From Streptosporangiaceae bacterium (lineage in GTDB: Bacteria > Actinomycetota > Actinomycetes > Streptosporangiales > Streptosporangiaceae), in contig JASHTQ010000632.1 in the NCBI GenBank assembly GCA_030040475.1, positions 1 through 18,884 of the forward strand: a DNA stretch of 18,884 nucleotides. The letters run 5' to 3'. Position numbers and translations under genes: made by a program. Positions 1-6,651 of the stretch are shown piece by piece (within the stretch, counting starts at the first letter, position 1; each line of letters begins with the position of its first letter). Below the pieces are notes generated by a model. The model made no database searches and was not told the DNA's origin. It saw only the letters and a list, made by a program, of their open reading frames with translations.

Positions 1-11
1 GGGGCGGGGGT

Positions 12-17
12 TAGGGT
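12..17 (+). promoter_or_regulatory. Candidate -10 box for a leaderless transcript
   Basis: The hexamer TAGGGT matches the actinobacterial TANNNT -10 pattern and ends 7 nt before the GTG start at 25. A -10 box this close to the start codon is the usual layout of a leaderless mRNA, and no well-spaced Shine-Dalgarno sequence is visible. The -35 region lies outside the window. Confidence 0.4.
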
Positions 18-24
18 AGCGGCT

Positions 25-2538
25 GTGGAACGGTCTGTCGGGGCCGGGGGGTTGCACGGGTTTCCGGCCGCGCTGACCAGCTTCGTGGGACGGGACGGGG
101 CGGTCGGCGAGGTCGCGGGGCTGCTTGCCGGGCACCGGCTGGTGACGGTCGCCGGGCCGGGCGGGGCGGGCAAGACGCGGCTGGCCGGCGAGGTCGCGGC
201 GGCGGTGGCGGACCGGTTCGACGACGGGGTGTGGCTAGCGGAGCTGGCGGCGGTGCGGGACCCGGCGCAGGTGCCGGTCGCGGTGGCGGCGGCGCTCGGG
301 GTCCGCGACCTGCCCCCGGTGGCGGCGGCCGACGCGCTGGCCCACGCGCTGGCCAGGCGGCACATGCTGCTCGTGCTCGACAACTGCGAGCAGGTGATCG
401 GCGCGGCGGCGGAGCTGTGCGGCAGGCTGCTGCTCGGCGCCGACGACGTGCGCGTGCTGGCGACGAGCAGGGAACCGCTGCGGATAGCCGGGGAGGTCCG
501 GTACCGGCTGGGGTCGCTGACGCTGCCGGAGCCCGATGATCCCGCGGCGGCGTGCCGCAGCGAGGCGGTGCGGCTGTTCGAGGACCGCGCGCGGCGGGTC
601 GATCCGGGGTTCGTGCTCGACGAGAAGACCGGGGCCACGGTGTCGCGGCTGGTGACCCGGCTTGACGGGATGCCGCTCGCGATCGAGCTCGCGGCCGCGC
701 GGGTGGACGTGCTCGGCGTTCGGCAGCTGCTGGACCGCCTCGACGACAGGTTCGGGCTGCTGACCGACGGCGACCGGCTGGCAGACGGGCGGCAGCGCTC
801 GCTTGCGGCCGCGGTCCAGTGGAGCTACCAGCTGCTCGACGAGGAAGGCCAGTGGGCGTTCCGGGCTCTGTCGGTATTCCCCGGGCCGTTCACGCTCGAG
901 GGCGCCGAGGCGGTGGCCGGGACCGGGGCGAGCCTGGCGGTGCTGCGGCTGGTGGACTGCTCGCTGCTGGTCCCGCCGCGCGAGGATCCGGACGGCCGGT
1001 CCAGGTACCTGATGCTGGAGACGCTGCGCAGCTACGGCGCCGGGCTGCTGGCGCAGGCCGGGGAGGGCGAGCGGGCCGAGGCGGCGCTGGCCGCCTTCGC
1101 CGCGGACGTGGCCGAGGAGGCCGTGCTCGGGCTGTACACGCGCAGCTGGGAGCTGGCCGCCATCCGGCACTTCGACGCCGAGGAGACCACCCTGCATCAT
1201 GCGCTGGCCTGGGCGCTCGAGCACGATCCGGGCACGGCGCTGCGGCTCGCGCTCGCCCAGGTGTCATGGTGGGGGCTGCGGGGGCGCATGATCAGCCGGG
1301 CGCCGCTGCTTGCCGCGGCCGCCGAGCACGCCGAGCCGGGCAGCAACCAGTGGTGCGCGGCGTGGCTGACGCTCGGCCAGGCCGCCATGCAGTCCGGCGA
1401 CCCGGAAGGGGCGCTTGAGCGTTTCACCGCGGTCCGCGACGCCCTCGACGACCCCGGGCGGCCCTCGTCGACGGCCACCGCCGTGCTGCTGGCGCTCTGC
1501 CTGGGCGGCCGGTCGTCGGCGCTGCTGTACATGGACCGGGTCGCAGAGGGCGCCGCCGATGCCCGCCGGGTGCTCGAGCTTGCCGAGGAGGTGGGCGCGG
1601 GCGGCCTGCAGGCGGTGGCGCTGGCCTGCATGAGCGTGGCCGCCTGGCACGACGGCGACAGGGACGGCGCGATCCGGCTTGCGCGCCAGGCGCAGCAGAT
1701 CACCGACGAGTACGCCGGCGCGATGGACAGGGTGCTCAGCCAGCTGCTGACGATGGTGCTGATCGAGGCCGGCGACCTGGCCGCCGCGGAGCGGATCTGC
1801 GCGGACGGGCTGACCGCCTGCCGGGCCGTGGGCGACATGGGGAACCTGAGCGCCCACCTGCGGAACATGGCGGTGGTCGAGGTCCGGACAGGACGCGCCG
1901 CCGACGCCGCGGCGCATCTGCGGGAGCAGCTGCAGATCGTCACCCGGGCGGGGGTCCGGGTCGGCGTGCTGGCCGGGCTGGACACCTGCGGTGAGCTGTG
2001 CATGGCCACGGGCCGGCCTGCCGAGGCCGTCACGGTGTGGGCGGCGATGGCCGCGCTGGCGGGTCCCATGCCACTGCCGATCGGGACCCGGCTCACCGGC
2101 CGCAGGGAGGAACCGCTGCGCAAGCTCGGGCAGCAGCTCGGGCCCATCCGGACGCGTGAGGCGGAGCAGCGCGGTGCGGCGATGAGCCTGGCGACCGCGA
2201 TCGAGTACGCGCTCATGCTCGCCGCCGAGCCGCTGACCGCCGGTGCTTCGGGCGCCGCCTTGGATGCTGGCGCTGGTGCTGCCGTTGCGGGGGCCTCGGC
2301 GGCTTCCGGGGCTTCGGCGGCTTCGGCGGCCTCGGATGAGGGGCTGGTGAAGCTCAGCCCGCGGGAACGGGAGCTTGTCACGCTGGTCGCGCGGGGGCGC
2401 ACGGATGCGCAGATCGCGGCGCAGATGTACATCAGCGTGCGGACGGTCAGCACGCACCTGGACCGGATCAGGGACAAGACCGGATGCCGGCGCCGCGCCG
2501 ACCTGACCAGGCTGGCGCTGAGCTCCGGCCTGGTCTGA
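25..2538 (+). CDS. LuxR-family transcriptional regulator with N-terminal STAND/NB-ARC-like ATPase
   Basis: This 837-residue protein is a probable ATP-dependent transcriptional activator. An N-terminal P-loop ATPase carries a Walker A motif (AGPGGAGKT, residues 43-51) and a Walker B-like segment (LLVLDNCEQ, Asp119). The middle, about 350-720, is helical and TPR-like, the usual ligand- or partner-sensing part of such regulators. An Ala/Gly/Ser-rich linker (about 740-772) leads to a LuxR/GerE helix-turn-helix at 777-837 (LSPRERELVTLVARG...TVSTHLDRIRDKTG). The GTG start leaves almost no room upstream in the window and fits a leaderless transcript. The ATPase half resembles that of the cyclase protein at 9708 (same VGR...GKTRL layout), so the two probably share ancestry. 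The trigger and target promoters cannot be read from the sequence. The family call is secure. Confidence 0.93.
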   Translation: MERSVGAGGLHGFPAALTSFVGRDGAVGEVAGLLAGHRLVTVAGPGGAGKTRLAGEVAAAVADRFDDGVWLAELAAVRDPAQVPVAVAAALGVRDLPPVAAADALAHALARRHMLLVLDNCEQVIGAAAELCGRLLLGADDVRVLATSREPLRIAGEVRYRLGSLTLPEPDDPAAACRSEAVRLFEDRARRVDPGFVLDEKTGATVSRLVTRLDGMPLAIELAAARVDVLGVRQLLDRLDDRFGLLTDGDRLADGRQRSLAAAVQWSYQLLDEEGQWAFRALSVFPGPFTLEGAEAVAGTGASLAVLRLVDCSLLVPPREDPDGRSRYLMLETLRSYGAGLLAQAGEGERAEAALAAFAADVAEEAVLGLYTRSWELAAIRHFDAEETTLHHALAWALEHDPGTALRLALAQVSWWGLRGRMISRAPLLAAAAEHAEPGSNQWCAAWLTLGQAAMQSGDPEGALERFTAVRDALDDPGRPSSTATAVLLALCLGGRSSALLYMDRVAEGAADARRVLELAEEVGAGGLQAVALACMSVAAWHDGDRDGAIRLARQAQQITDEYAGAMDRVLSQLLTMVLIEAGDLAAAERICADGLTACRAVGDMGNLSAHLRNMAVVEVRTGRAADAAAHLREQLQIVTRAGVRVGVLAGLDTCGELCMATGRPAEAVTVWAAMAALAGPMPLPIGTRLTGRREEPLRKLGQQLGPIRTREAEQRGAAMSLATAIEYALMLAAEPLTAGASGAALDAGAGAAVAGASAASGASAASAASDEGLVKLSPRERELVTLVARGRTDAQIAAQMYISVRTVSTHLDRIRDKTGCRRRADLTRLALSSGLV

Positions 2539-2561
2539 GGGTGTGGGTGGTTCCACCCTCA
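2536..2561 (+). terminator. Hairpin at the 3' end of the LuxR/ATPase gene
   Basis: TGAGGGTG (2536-2543, including the stop codon) is the reverse complement of CACCCTCA (2554-2561). A competing inner stem, GGGTGG/CCACCC with a 2-nt loop, lies at 2545-2558. No T-tract follows, so this would be an L-shaped or weak terminator, or merely an mRNA-end structure. Confidence 0.35.
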
Positions 2562-2677
2562 GCTTGACCTGCGGGAAGTGAGGCATTTCCACCTCTGCCT
2601 GCGTGCCGTGCCCGCGAGCGAACCTTGTCCTGTCGGGCCGGGTAAGCCGGCCGGGGCCGAGTAGATGGGACAGGGAA

Positions 2678-2857
2678 ATGTCCGCACAGCTTACGTACGA
2701 CAGGCCGCAGGCGCCGACCGTGACCGTCCGCCGCGGGCGGATCCGGGGAGCGTGGGACCGGATCAGGGCGACGATTTCGGACCTGAACTACGGAGTCAGG
2801 CGGCTGGGCGAGGTGCAGGCGCCGTGGAGCGTTGACGCGCGCTGGGACAACCGGTAA
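2678..2857 (+). CDS. Small hypothetical protein (59 aa)
   Basis: The ATG at 2678 was chosen because a purine-rich GACAGGGA lies directly upstream; an in-frame ATG at 2603 would add 25 residues of low-quality sequence. The product is basic in its N-terminal half, with RRGRIRGAWDRIRATI at residues 19-34. It ends in a motif-like stretch, LNYGVRRLGEVQAPWSVDARW. There is no signal peptide or membrane segment. The third-position G/C bias and the 5-bp gap to the dehydrogenase at 2863 argue that it is real and co-transcribed. From memory, short actinobacterial hypothetical proteins with a similar 'VQAPW..D.RW' ending exist, but I assign no function. Confidence 0.6.
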   Translation: MSAQLTYDRPQAPTVTVRRGRIRGAWDRIRATISDLNYGVRRLGEVQAPWSVDARWDNR

Positions 2858-2862
2858 GCATC

Positions 2863-3951
2863 GTGGCCATGGAATCGTTCACGGGCAAGCTCGCGGTCGT
2901 GACCGGCGGGGGTTCTGGCATGGGCCGCGAGCTTACCCGTCAGCTGGCGGCGGAGGGCTGCTCCGTCGCCGCCTGCGACCTGCACTCCGGCACGATCGCG
3001 GCGACCGTGTCGCTGGCCGAGGCCGCGGCTTCCCCCGGTGTCCTGGTGACAGGCCACGTCTGCGACGTCGCTGTCGAGGAGCAGGTGCTGCGGTTCCGGG
3101 ATTCGCTGCTGGCGTCGCATTCCGCCGACCATGTCGACCTGCTGTTCTCCAACGCCGGGATCGGCGGCGGCGGGAGCTTCGTCAACGACAGCCGGGAGGA
3201 GTGGGAGCGGGTATTCGCCGTCGACTTCTACGGCGTGTACTACTGCGCGCGCGCGTTCCTGCCGCTGCTGATCGCCAGCGGCGACGGGGTGATCGTGAAC
3301 ACGAGCAGCGTGAACGGGTTCTGGGCGTCGCTCGGCCCTGGCATGGCGCAGTCCGCCTACGCCACCGCCAAGTTCGCGGTGCGGGGATTCACCGAGTCGC
3401 TGATCGAGGACCTGCGGTCGAACGCGCCGGGGGTGCGCGCGGCCGTGGTGCTGCCCGGGCACGTCGGCACCAACATCATCGCCAACAGCTTCCTCGGCCG
3501 TGGCCTGCCCGCGCCGGAGGACATGACCGACGAGCAGGTGTGGGAACTGATCCCTCGGGCCGCGCTCGAGGGGATGGCCAAGGCCGGGATGGTGTCCGAG
3601 CAGCCGACGGCCGACGAGATGCGCGGGTTCCTTGCGCGGCTGAACGCCGACTTCCGGGACAAGGCCCCGGTCAGCGCGGCGCAGGCGGCGACCACCATCC
3701 TGGACGGGGTGCGGGCGGGGACCTGGCGGATCCTGATCGGCGAGGACGCCAGGATGATCGACGAGCGGATACGCGCCAGGCCCGAGGTCTCCTACGAGTA
3801 CGCCGAGCTGTTCGCCGGCCTGATGCCGGACACGCCCGGCTCTGGCGGCTCTGGCGGCTCTGGCGAGTCTGGCGGCTCGGCCGGCTCGGCCGGCTCTGGC
3901 GAGTCTGGCGGCTCGGCCGGCGACGCCGTGAGTGGAGAGCAGGCCGGCTGA
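2863..3951 (+). CDS. SDR-family NAD(P)-dependent oxidoreductase with Gly/Ser-repeat tail
   Basis: A classical short-chain dehydrogenase/reductase of 362 residues. It has the cofactor-binding TGGGSGMG at 14-21, the NAG motif at 97-99, the catalytic Ser in NTSSVNG (about 148) and the YATAK dyad (Tyr166, Lys170). It should catalyse an NAD(P)(H)-dependent alcohol/ketone interconversion in the cytoplasm; the substrate is not evident. The core ends near residue 323. A flexible tail of about 38 residues made of Gly-Ser, Ser-Gly-Glu and Ser-Ala-Gly units follows, encoded by a DNA direct repeat, and is not part of the SDR fold. The start is GTG 2863 or ATG 2869. The gene follows the 59-residue ORF by 5 bp and is followed by a strong hairpin. 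Confidence 0.93.
   Translation: MAMESFTGKLAVVTGGGSGMGRELTRQLAAEGCSVAACDLHSGTIAATVSLAEAAASPGVLVTGHVCDVAVEEQVLRFRDSLLASHSADHVDLLFSNAGIGGGGSFVNDSREEWERVFAVDFYGVYYCARAFLPLLIASGDGVIVNTSSVNGFWASLGPGMAQSAYATAKFAVRGFTESLIEDLRSNAPGVRAAVVLPGHVGTNIIANSFLGRGLPAPEDMTDEQVWELIPRAALEGMAKAGMVSEQPTADEMRGFLARLNADFRDKAPVSAAQAATTILDGVRAGTWRILIGEDARMIDERIRARPEVSYEYAELFAGLMPDTPGSGGSGGSGESGGSAGSAGSGESGGSAGDAVSGEQAG
3838..3921 (+). repeat. Tandem direct repeat encoding the Gly/Ser tail
   Basis: Short units built from GGCTCTGGC, GGCGAGTCT and GGCTCGGCC are repeated. A 30-bp block at 3856-3885 recurs exactly at 3892-3921 (36-bp period). All units keep the reading frame of the dehydrogenase. This is a likely slippage-prone, length-variable microsatellite-like stretch. 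Confidence 0.85.
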
Positions 3952-3962
3952 GGCGTGTTTTG

Positions 3963-4018
3963 CGGCGTGGATGTGACTGCCACGTCGCTCTATGCGCATG
4001 GCTGTGGCATCCACGCCG
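3963..4018 (+). terminator. Long-stem hairpin after the dehydrogenase gene
   Basis: CGGCGTGGATG (3963-3973) pairs perfectly with CATCCACGCCG (4008-4018), an 11-bp stem. Inner pairing CCAC/GTGG can form across a left-side bulge. It starts 12 bp after the SDR stop, so it probably terminates or stabilises that transcript. There is no T-run, and a regulatory dyad cannot be excluded. Confidence 0.5.
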
Positions 4019-4112
4019 TTCGGCTTGGGGTTGGTGGGGCTGGTGTGGGTGGGGAGGTTTGCGGTTGGGTGACAGGCGGCGCGGGAGGCCCATGGCTGGC
4101 GGAATTCTCCTC

Positions 4113-4118
4113 TAGGGT
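4113..4118 (+). promoter_or_regulatory. Candidate -10 box for the VOC gene
   Basis: TAGGGT matches TANNNT and would place a transcript start near 4125, leaving a leader of about 26 nt that contains the Shine-Dalgarno of the gene starting at 4151. No convincing -35 was found. Confidence 0.35.
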
Positions 4119-4138
4119 GGTCTGACTTGGCGCAGACC
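4119..4138. promoter_or_regulatory. Inverted repeat overlapping the probable VOC transcript start
   Basis: GGTCTG (4119-4124) and CAGACC (4133-4138) form a perfect 6-bp dyad with an 8-nt spacer. It directly abuts the candidate -10 box and precedes the ribosome binding site, the usual position of a repressor operator. It could also fold as a small 5'-leader hairpin. Confidence 0.35.
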
Positions 4139-4150
4139 GGAGGAGGCCCG

Positions 4151-4513
4151 ATGACGGGATTCGCGGAATTGATCTGGCTGGACCTGGAGTGCGCCAACCC
4201 GGCGGTGCTTGCCGAGTTCTACCACCAGCTGCTCGGCTGGGAGGTCACCGACAGCCAGGACGATTACGCGCTGGTCAGCGGTGCGGGGATGCGCATCAGG
4301 TTCGGCAGGGTGGCCGGGTACCTGGCGCCGGACTGGCCCGACTCCGGCGCGCCCAAGCGCTACCACCTGGACCTGCGGGTGGACGACGTGGCCAAGGCGG
4401 TCGAGCGGTGCCTGGAGCTTGGCGCTGGCAAGCCCCAGTTCCAGCCGGGGGGCGCGCTGTGGACGGTGCTCACCGACCCTGCCGGGCACCCGTTCTGCCT
4501 GTGCCCGGCCTAG
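4151..4513 (+). CDS. VOC-family protein (glyoxalase/bleomycin-resistance fold)
   Basis: The 120-residue product fits a single-module vicinal-oxygen-chelate protein of the Glyoxalase_6-like type. It begins LIWLDLECANPAVLAEFYHQLLGWEV and ends with KRYHLDLRVDDVAKAVERCLELGA and TVLTDPAGHPFCL, both characteristic of the family. The start is ATG 4151, preceded by a strong GGAGGAGG at 4139-4146; an upstream in-frame TTG at 4127 is disfavoured. Members range from metal-dependent lyases or dioxygenases to simple ligand-binding or antibiotic-sequestering proteins, so the substrate is unknown. The complete metal-ligand set cannot be confirmed. The gene has its own promoter-like box and dyad and lies 98 bp before the large operon. 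Confidence 0.85.
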   Translation: MTGFAELIWLDLECANPAVLAEFYHQLLGWEVTDSQDDYALVSGAGMRIRFGRVAGYLAPDWPDSGAPKRYHLDLRVDDVAKAVERCLELGAGKPQFQPGGALWTVLTDPAGHPFCLCPA

Positions 4514-4577
4514 GCGATTCTCGCTTCGACCTGCCGGCAGCTGTGACGGCTCGTCGCCGGGCATGATCGTTATCTCG

Positions 4578-4583
4578 TAGGAT
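4578..4583 (+). promoter_or_regulatory. Possible -10 box of the nitroreductase/E1 operon
   Basis: TAGGAT fits TANNNT and lies just upstream of the AGGAGG at 4591-4596. A perfect palindrome, CTGCCGGCAG (4531-4540), lies about 40 bp upstream. There is no recognisable -35 at 17-18 bp, so the call is tentative. Confidence 0.25.
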
Positions 4584-4601
4584 TTCCGGCAGGAGGCGCT
4601 G

Positions 4602-4655
4602 ATGAGAAGCTATGTCTTCGCCTGGGCGGGGGCGCCGGGTTGTGGTGATGTCTGA
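4602..4655 (+). CDS. Possible 17-codon leader ORF of the operon
   Basis: The ORF reads MRSYVFAWAGAPGCGDV followed by TGA. Its ATG has the best ribosome binding site in this region: AGGAGG at 4591-4596 with a 5-nt spacer. The Shine-Dalgarno spacing to the downstream in-frame ATG at 4612 is 15 nt, which is too long. The stop codon (4653-4655) overlaps the other candidate start of the fusion gene, ATG 4648, as ATGTCTGA. That arrangement would allow translational coupling. There is no run of one amino acid suggesting classical attenuation. It may be a leader, a small peptide, or chance. Confidence 0.4.
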   Translation: MRSYVFAWAGAPGCGDV

Positions 4656-6651
4656 GCCGGGGGGCGGTTCTGCCCTGCTGAGTCCTGAGCTGCGCGACCG
4701 GCTCCTTTATTACGCGGGACGCGCGCCGTCGCCGCACAACGCGCAGGGCTGGCGAATCGAGTCCGACGGCGGGACATTCCGTATCTCCCGCGATCCGGAT
4801 CGCCAGGTGCTGCGGGAACTCGATCCGGACGGTCGCGAGGGCGACCTGGCCTGCGGGGCCGTGGTCACGAACCTGTGCGTGGCAGCACGGGCATTCGGTT
4901 TCGACGCTGCGATCGAGTGGCGGCCCGGTGGCGCCAATGTGACGCTGACGCCTTCCGCCGAGGCGCCGGGCGAGGCGGGCGCGGGCGCGGGCGAGGCGGG
5001 CCGGGGCGAGGCGGGCGCGGAGCGGCTGAGGGCGCTGCGGCGGCGGGCGACGAACCGGTCGCGGTACCGATCCGATCCGGTTCCCGGCCCGGTCATCGAG
5101 GGACTGCAGGCCACCGCCGCGGGGCTCGGCTTCAGGCTGTCGGTGCTCACCGACAGGGCCGGGATCGAGAAGGTGGCCGCGCTCACCGCGCGCGCCGCCG
5201 CGATGGAGCTGATGCACGAGCCGACCCAGGCCGGGCTGTACCCGCTGACGCGGTACACGGCGCGGGCCGCTGCCCGGCACCACGACGGCCTGGACCTGGA
5301 GCTGTTCTTCACCCCCGCGGCGGCCCGGCGGGTCGGGTCGGTCGCGATGCAGCCGCGGGCGATCGGCGCGCTGGCACGGTTCCGGGTTGCCGAGAGGGTC
5401 GCCAGGGACGTCGACGAGGTGCCGCTGCGCAGCTCGCCCGCGCTGTGCCTGCTGCAGGCGGACTCGCTGGAGGCCGACACGTTCCTGCGCGGCGGCGCCT
5501 GCTTCGAGGAGATCGCGCTCGACGTCGCGCAGGCCGGGCTGGCCATGGCGCAGCACTCCGCGGTGATCGAGCTCGGCATGTCGCTGCCCGGGCCGATGCA
5601 CCCGTCGGTGCCCGCGGACTGGCAGTCCGGCATCGCCGAGATGCGCGGCTTGCTGCTTGCGGCCTTCGGCGCCTCGACCGACGCGGTGCCTGTCGCGTTC
5701 TTCAGGCTCGGGTCGCCGACCAGGCAGCCCGCCCGCAAGAGCCTGCGGCGCACGCCGGACGTGCAGCACCCGGAGACCGACCACTACCGGGAGATGACGC
5801 GGCGCAACCAGCCGTCGCTCAGCCGGGAGGAGCAGGGCGCGCTGCGCGCCATCCGGGTCCTCGTCGCGGGCTGCGGCAGCATCGGCGGGGCGCCGGTCGT
5901 GCCGCTGGTGCGGCTCGGGGTCGAGCGGTTCGTCCTGTGTGAGCCGGGTGACTACGAGCTCAACAACCTCAACAGGCAGGCCGCCGACATCAGCGACATC
6001 GGCCGCAACAAGGCCGTAGTGCAGGCGGACCGGGCCAGGGCGATCAACCCCGAGGTCGAGGCGCTCGTCGAGCCCGCCGGCGTGACCTCCGAGAACGTCG
6101 ACTGGCTGGTGGGCACGACCGACGTGGTCATCGACGGCGTGGACGTGACCGAGCCGGCCGGGATCGCGGCCAAGCGCGCGCTGCACGAGGAGGCCTGGCG
6201 GCAGCGCCGCCTGGTCATCTCCGGGCTGGACCTCGGCGGGACGCAGGTCGTCTACGGCTTCGACTACCGGGACGGCCGGATCCGGCCGCTGAACGGGCGG
6301 CTGGAGGGGGCGCCGGACGACCTGGACGCGCTGCAGTTCCTGACCCGCCTGGTCAGCCCGCTCGACGTGCCGCGCGAACTGCTCGCCTACAGCGAGGCGA
6401 TGATCCGGGGCCAGGCGGGCTCGCCGCCGCAGCTGGCCCCGACGGCGGACCAGTTCGGCGTGCTCGCCGCGTGGATGGTGCTGGACTTCGCGGCGGGCCG
6501 GCCGGTGCGCCGCCGGGTCAAGGTGGCGATCCCCGACCTGGTGATGCCGAGGTATCGCCGGGTCGGCAACGAGGCCGCGCGGCTCTTCGAGCTGGCCAAG
6601 GTCAAGTACCTGCTGGAAACCACGCGCCGCCGGAGGGGAGCCAGCTCGTGA
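4612..6651 (+). CDS. Nitroreductase-like/ThiF (E1-like) fusion protein, Rv1355c (MoeY) type
   Basis: A 679-residue two-domain protein. Residues about 20-375 resemble the flavin nitroreductase/Acg family: RAPSPHNAQGWRI at 37-49 corresponds to the SPHN.QPW FMN-site signature. Residues about 395-640 form an E1-like adenylating domain: nucleotide-loop GCGSIGG (420-426), ELNNLNRQ (449-456, Arg455), Lys467 and VVIDGVD (506-511). No cysteine follows residue 443, so neither the E1 catalytic Cys nor the CxxC zinc pairs exist. It may adenylate a carboxylate without forming a thioester, as described for MccB. The architecture matches Mycobacterium tuberculosis Rv1355c, annotated as MoeY; a molybdopterin role is unproven. 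The start is uncertain (ATG 4612 or ATG 4648). A Gly/Ala/Glu-rich insert lies at 118-138. The stop overlaps the next start as GTGA. Confidence 0.85.
   Translation: MSSPGRGRRVVVMSEPGGGSALLSPELRDRLLYYAGRAPSPHNAQGWRIESDGGTFRISRDPDRQVLRELDPDGREGDLACGAVVTNLCVAARAFGFDAAIEWRPGGANVTLTPSAEAPGEAGAGAGEAGRGEAGAERLRALRRRATNRSRYRSDPVPGPVIEGLQATAAGLGFRLSVLTDRAGIEKVAALTARAAAMELMHEPTQAGLYPLTRYTARAAARHHDGLDLELFFTPAAARRVGSVAMQPRAIGALARFRVAERVARDVDEVPLRSSPALCLLQADSLEADTFLRGGACFEEIALDVAQAGLAMAQHSAVIELGMSLPGPMHPSVPADWQSGIAEMRGLLLAAFGASTDAVPVAFFRLGSPTRQPARKSLRRTPDVQHPETDHYREMTRRNQPSLSREEQGALRAIRVLVAGCGSIGGAPVVPLVRLGVERFVLCEPGDYELNNLNRQAADISDIGRNKAVVQADRARAINPEVEALVEPAGVTSENVDWLVGTTDVVIDGVDVTEPAGIAAKRALHEEAWRQRRLVISGLDLGGTQVVYGFDYRDGRIRPLNGRLEGAPDDLDALQFLTRLVSPLDVPRELLAYSEAMIRGQAGSPPQLAPTADQFGVLAAWMVLDFAAGRPVRRRVKVAIPDLVMPRYRRVGNEAARLFELAKVKYLLETTRRRRGASS

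Noticed and set aside
1264..2592. Minus-strand open frames opposite the LuxR/ATPase gene
   Set aside because: Low-complexity Arg/Pro/Ala-rich shadows of a gene with clear ATPase and helix-turn-helix motifs.
2788..4197. Minus-strand frame spanning the dehydrogenase and the following intergenic region
   Set aside because: Antisense of a confident SDR gene; its repetitive RAARLARAGRAG part is only the complement of the Gly/Ser repeat.
4531..4540. Palindrome CTGCCGGCAG between the VOC gene and the operon
   Set aside because: A 10-bp GC palindrome is expected by chance in such GC-rich DNA, and nothing else marks it as a site.
6471..6647. Longer N-terminus for the acyltransferase (start at 6471)
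   Set aside because: This would overlap the ThiF domain by about 180 bp with low-complexity sequence. GTG 6648 has a good ribosome site and the standard 4-bp overlap.
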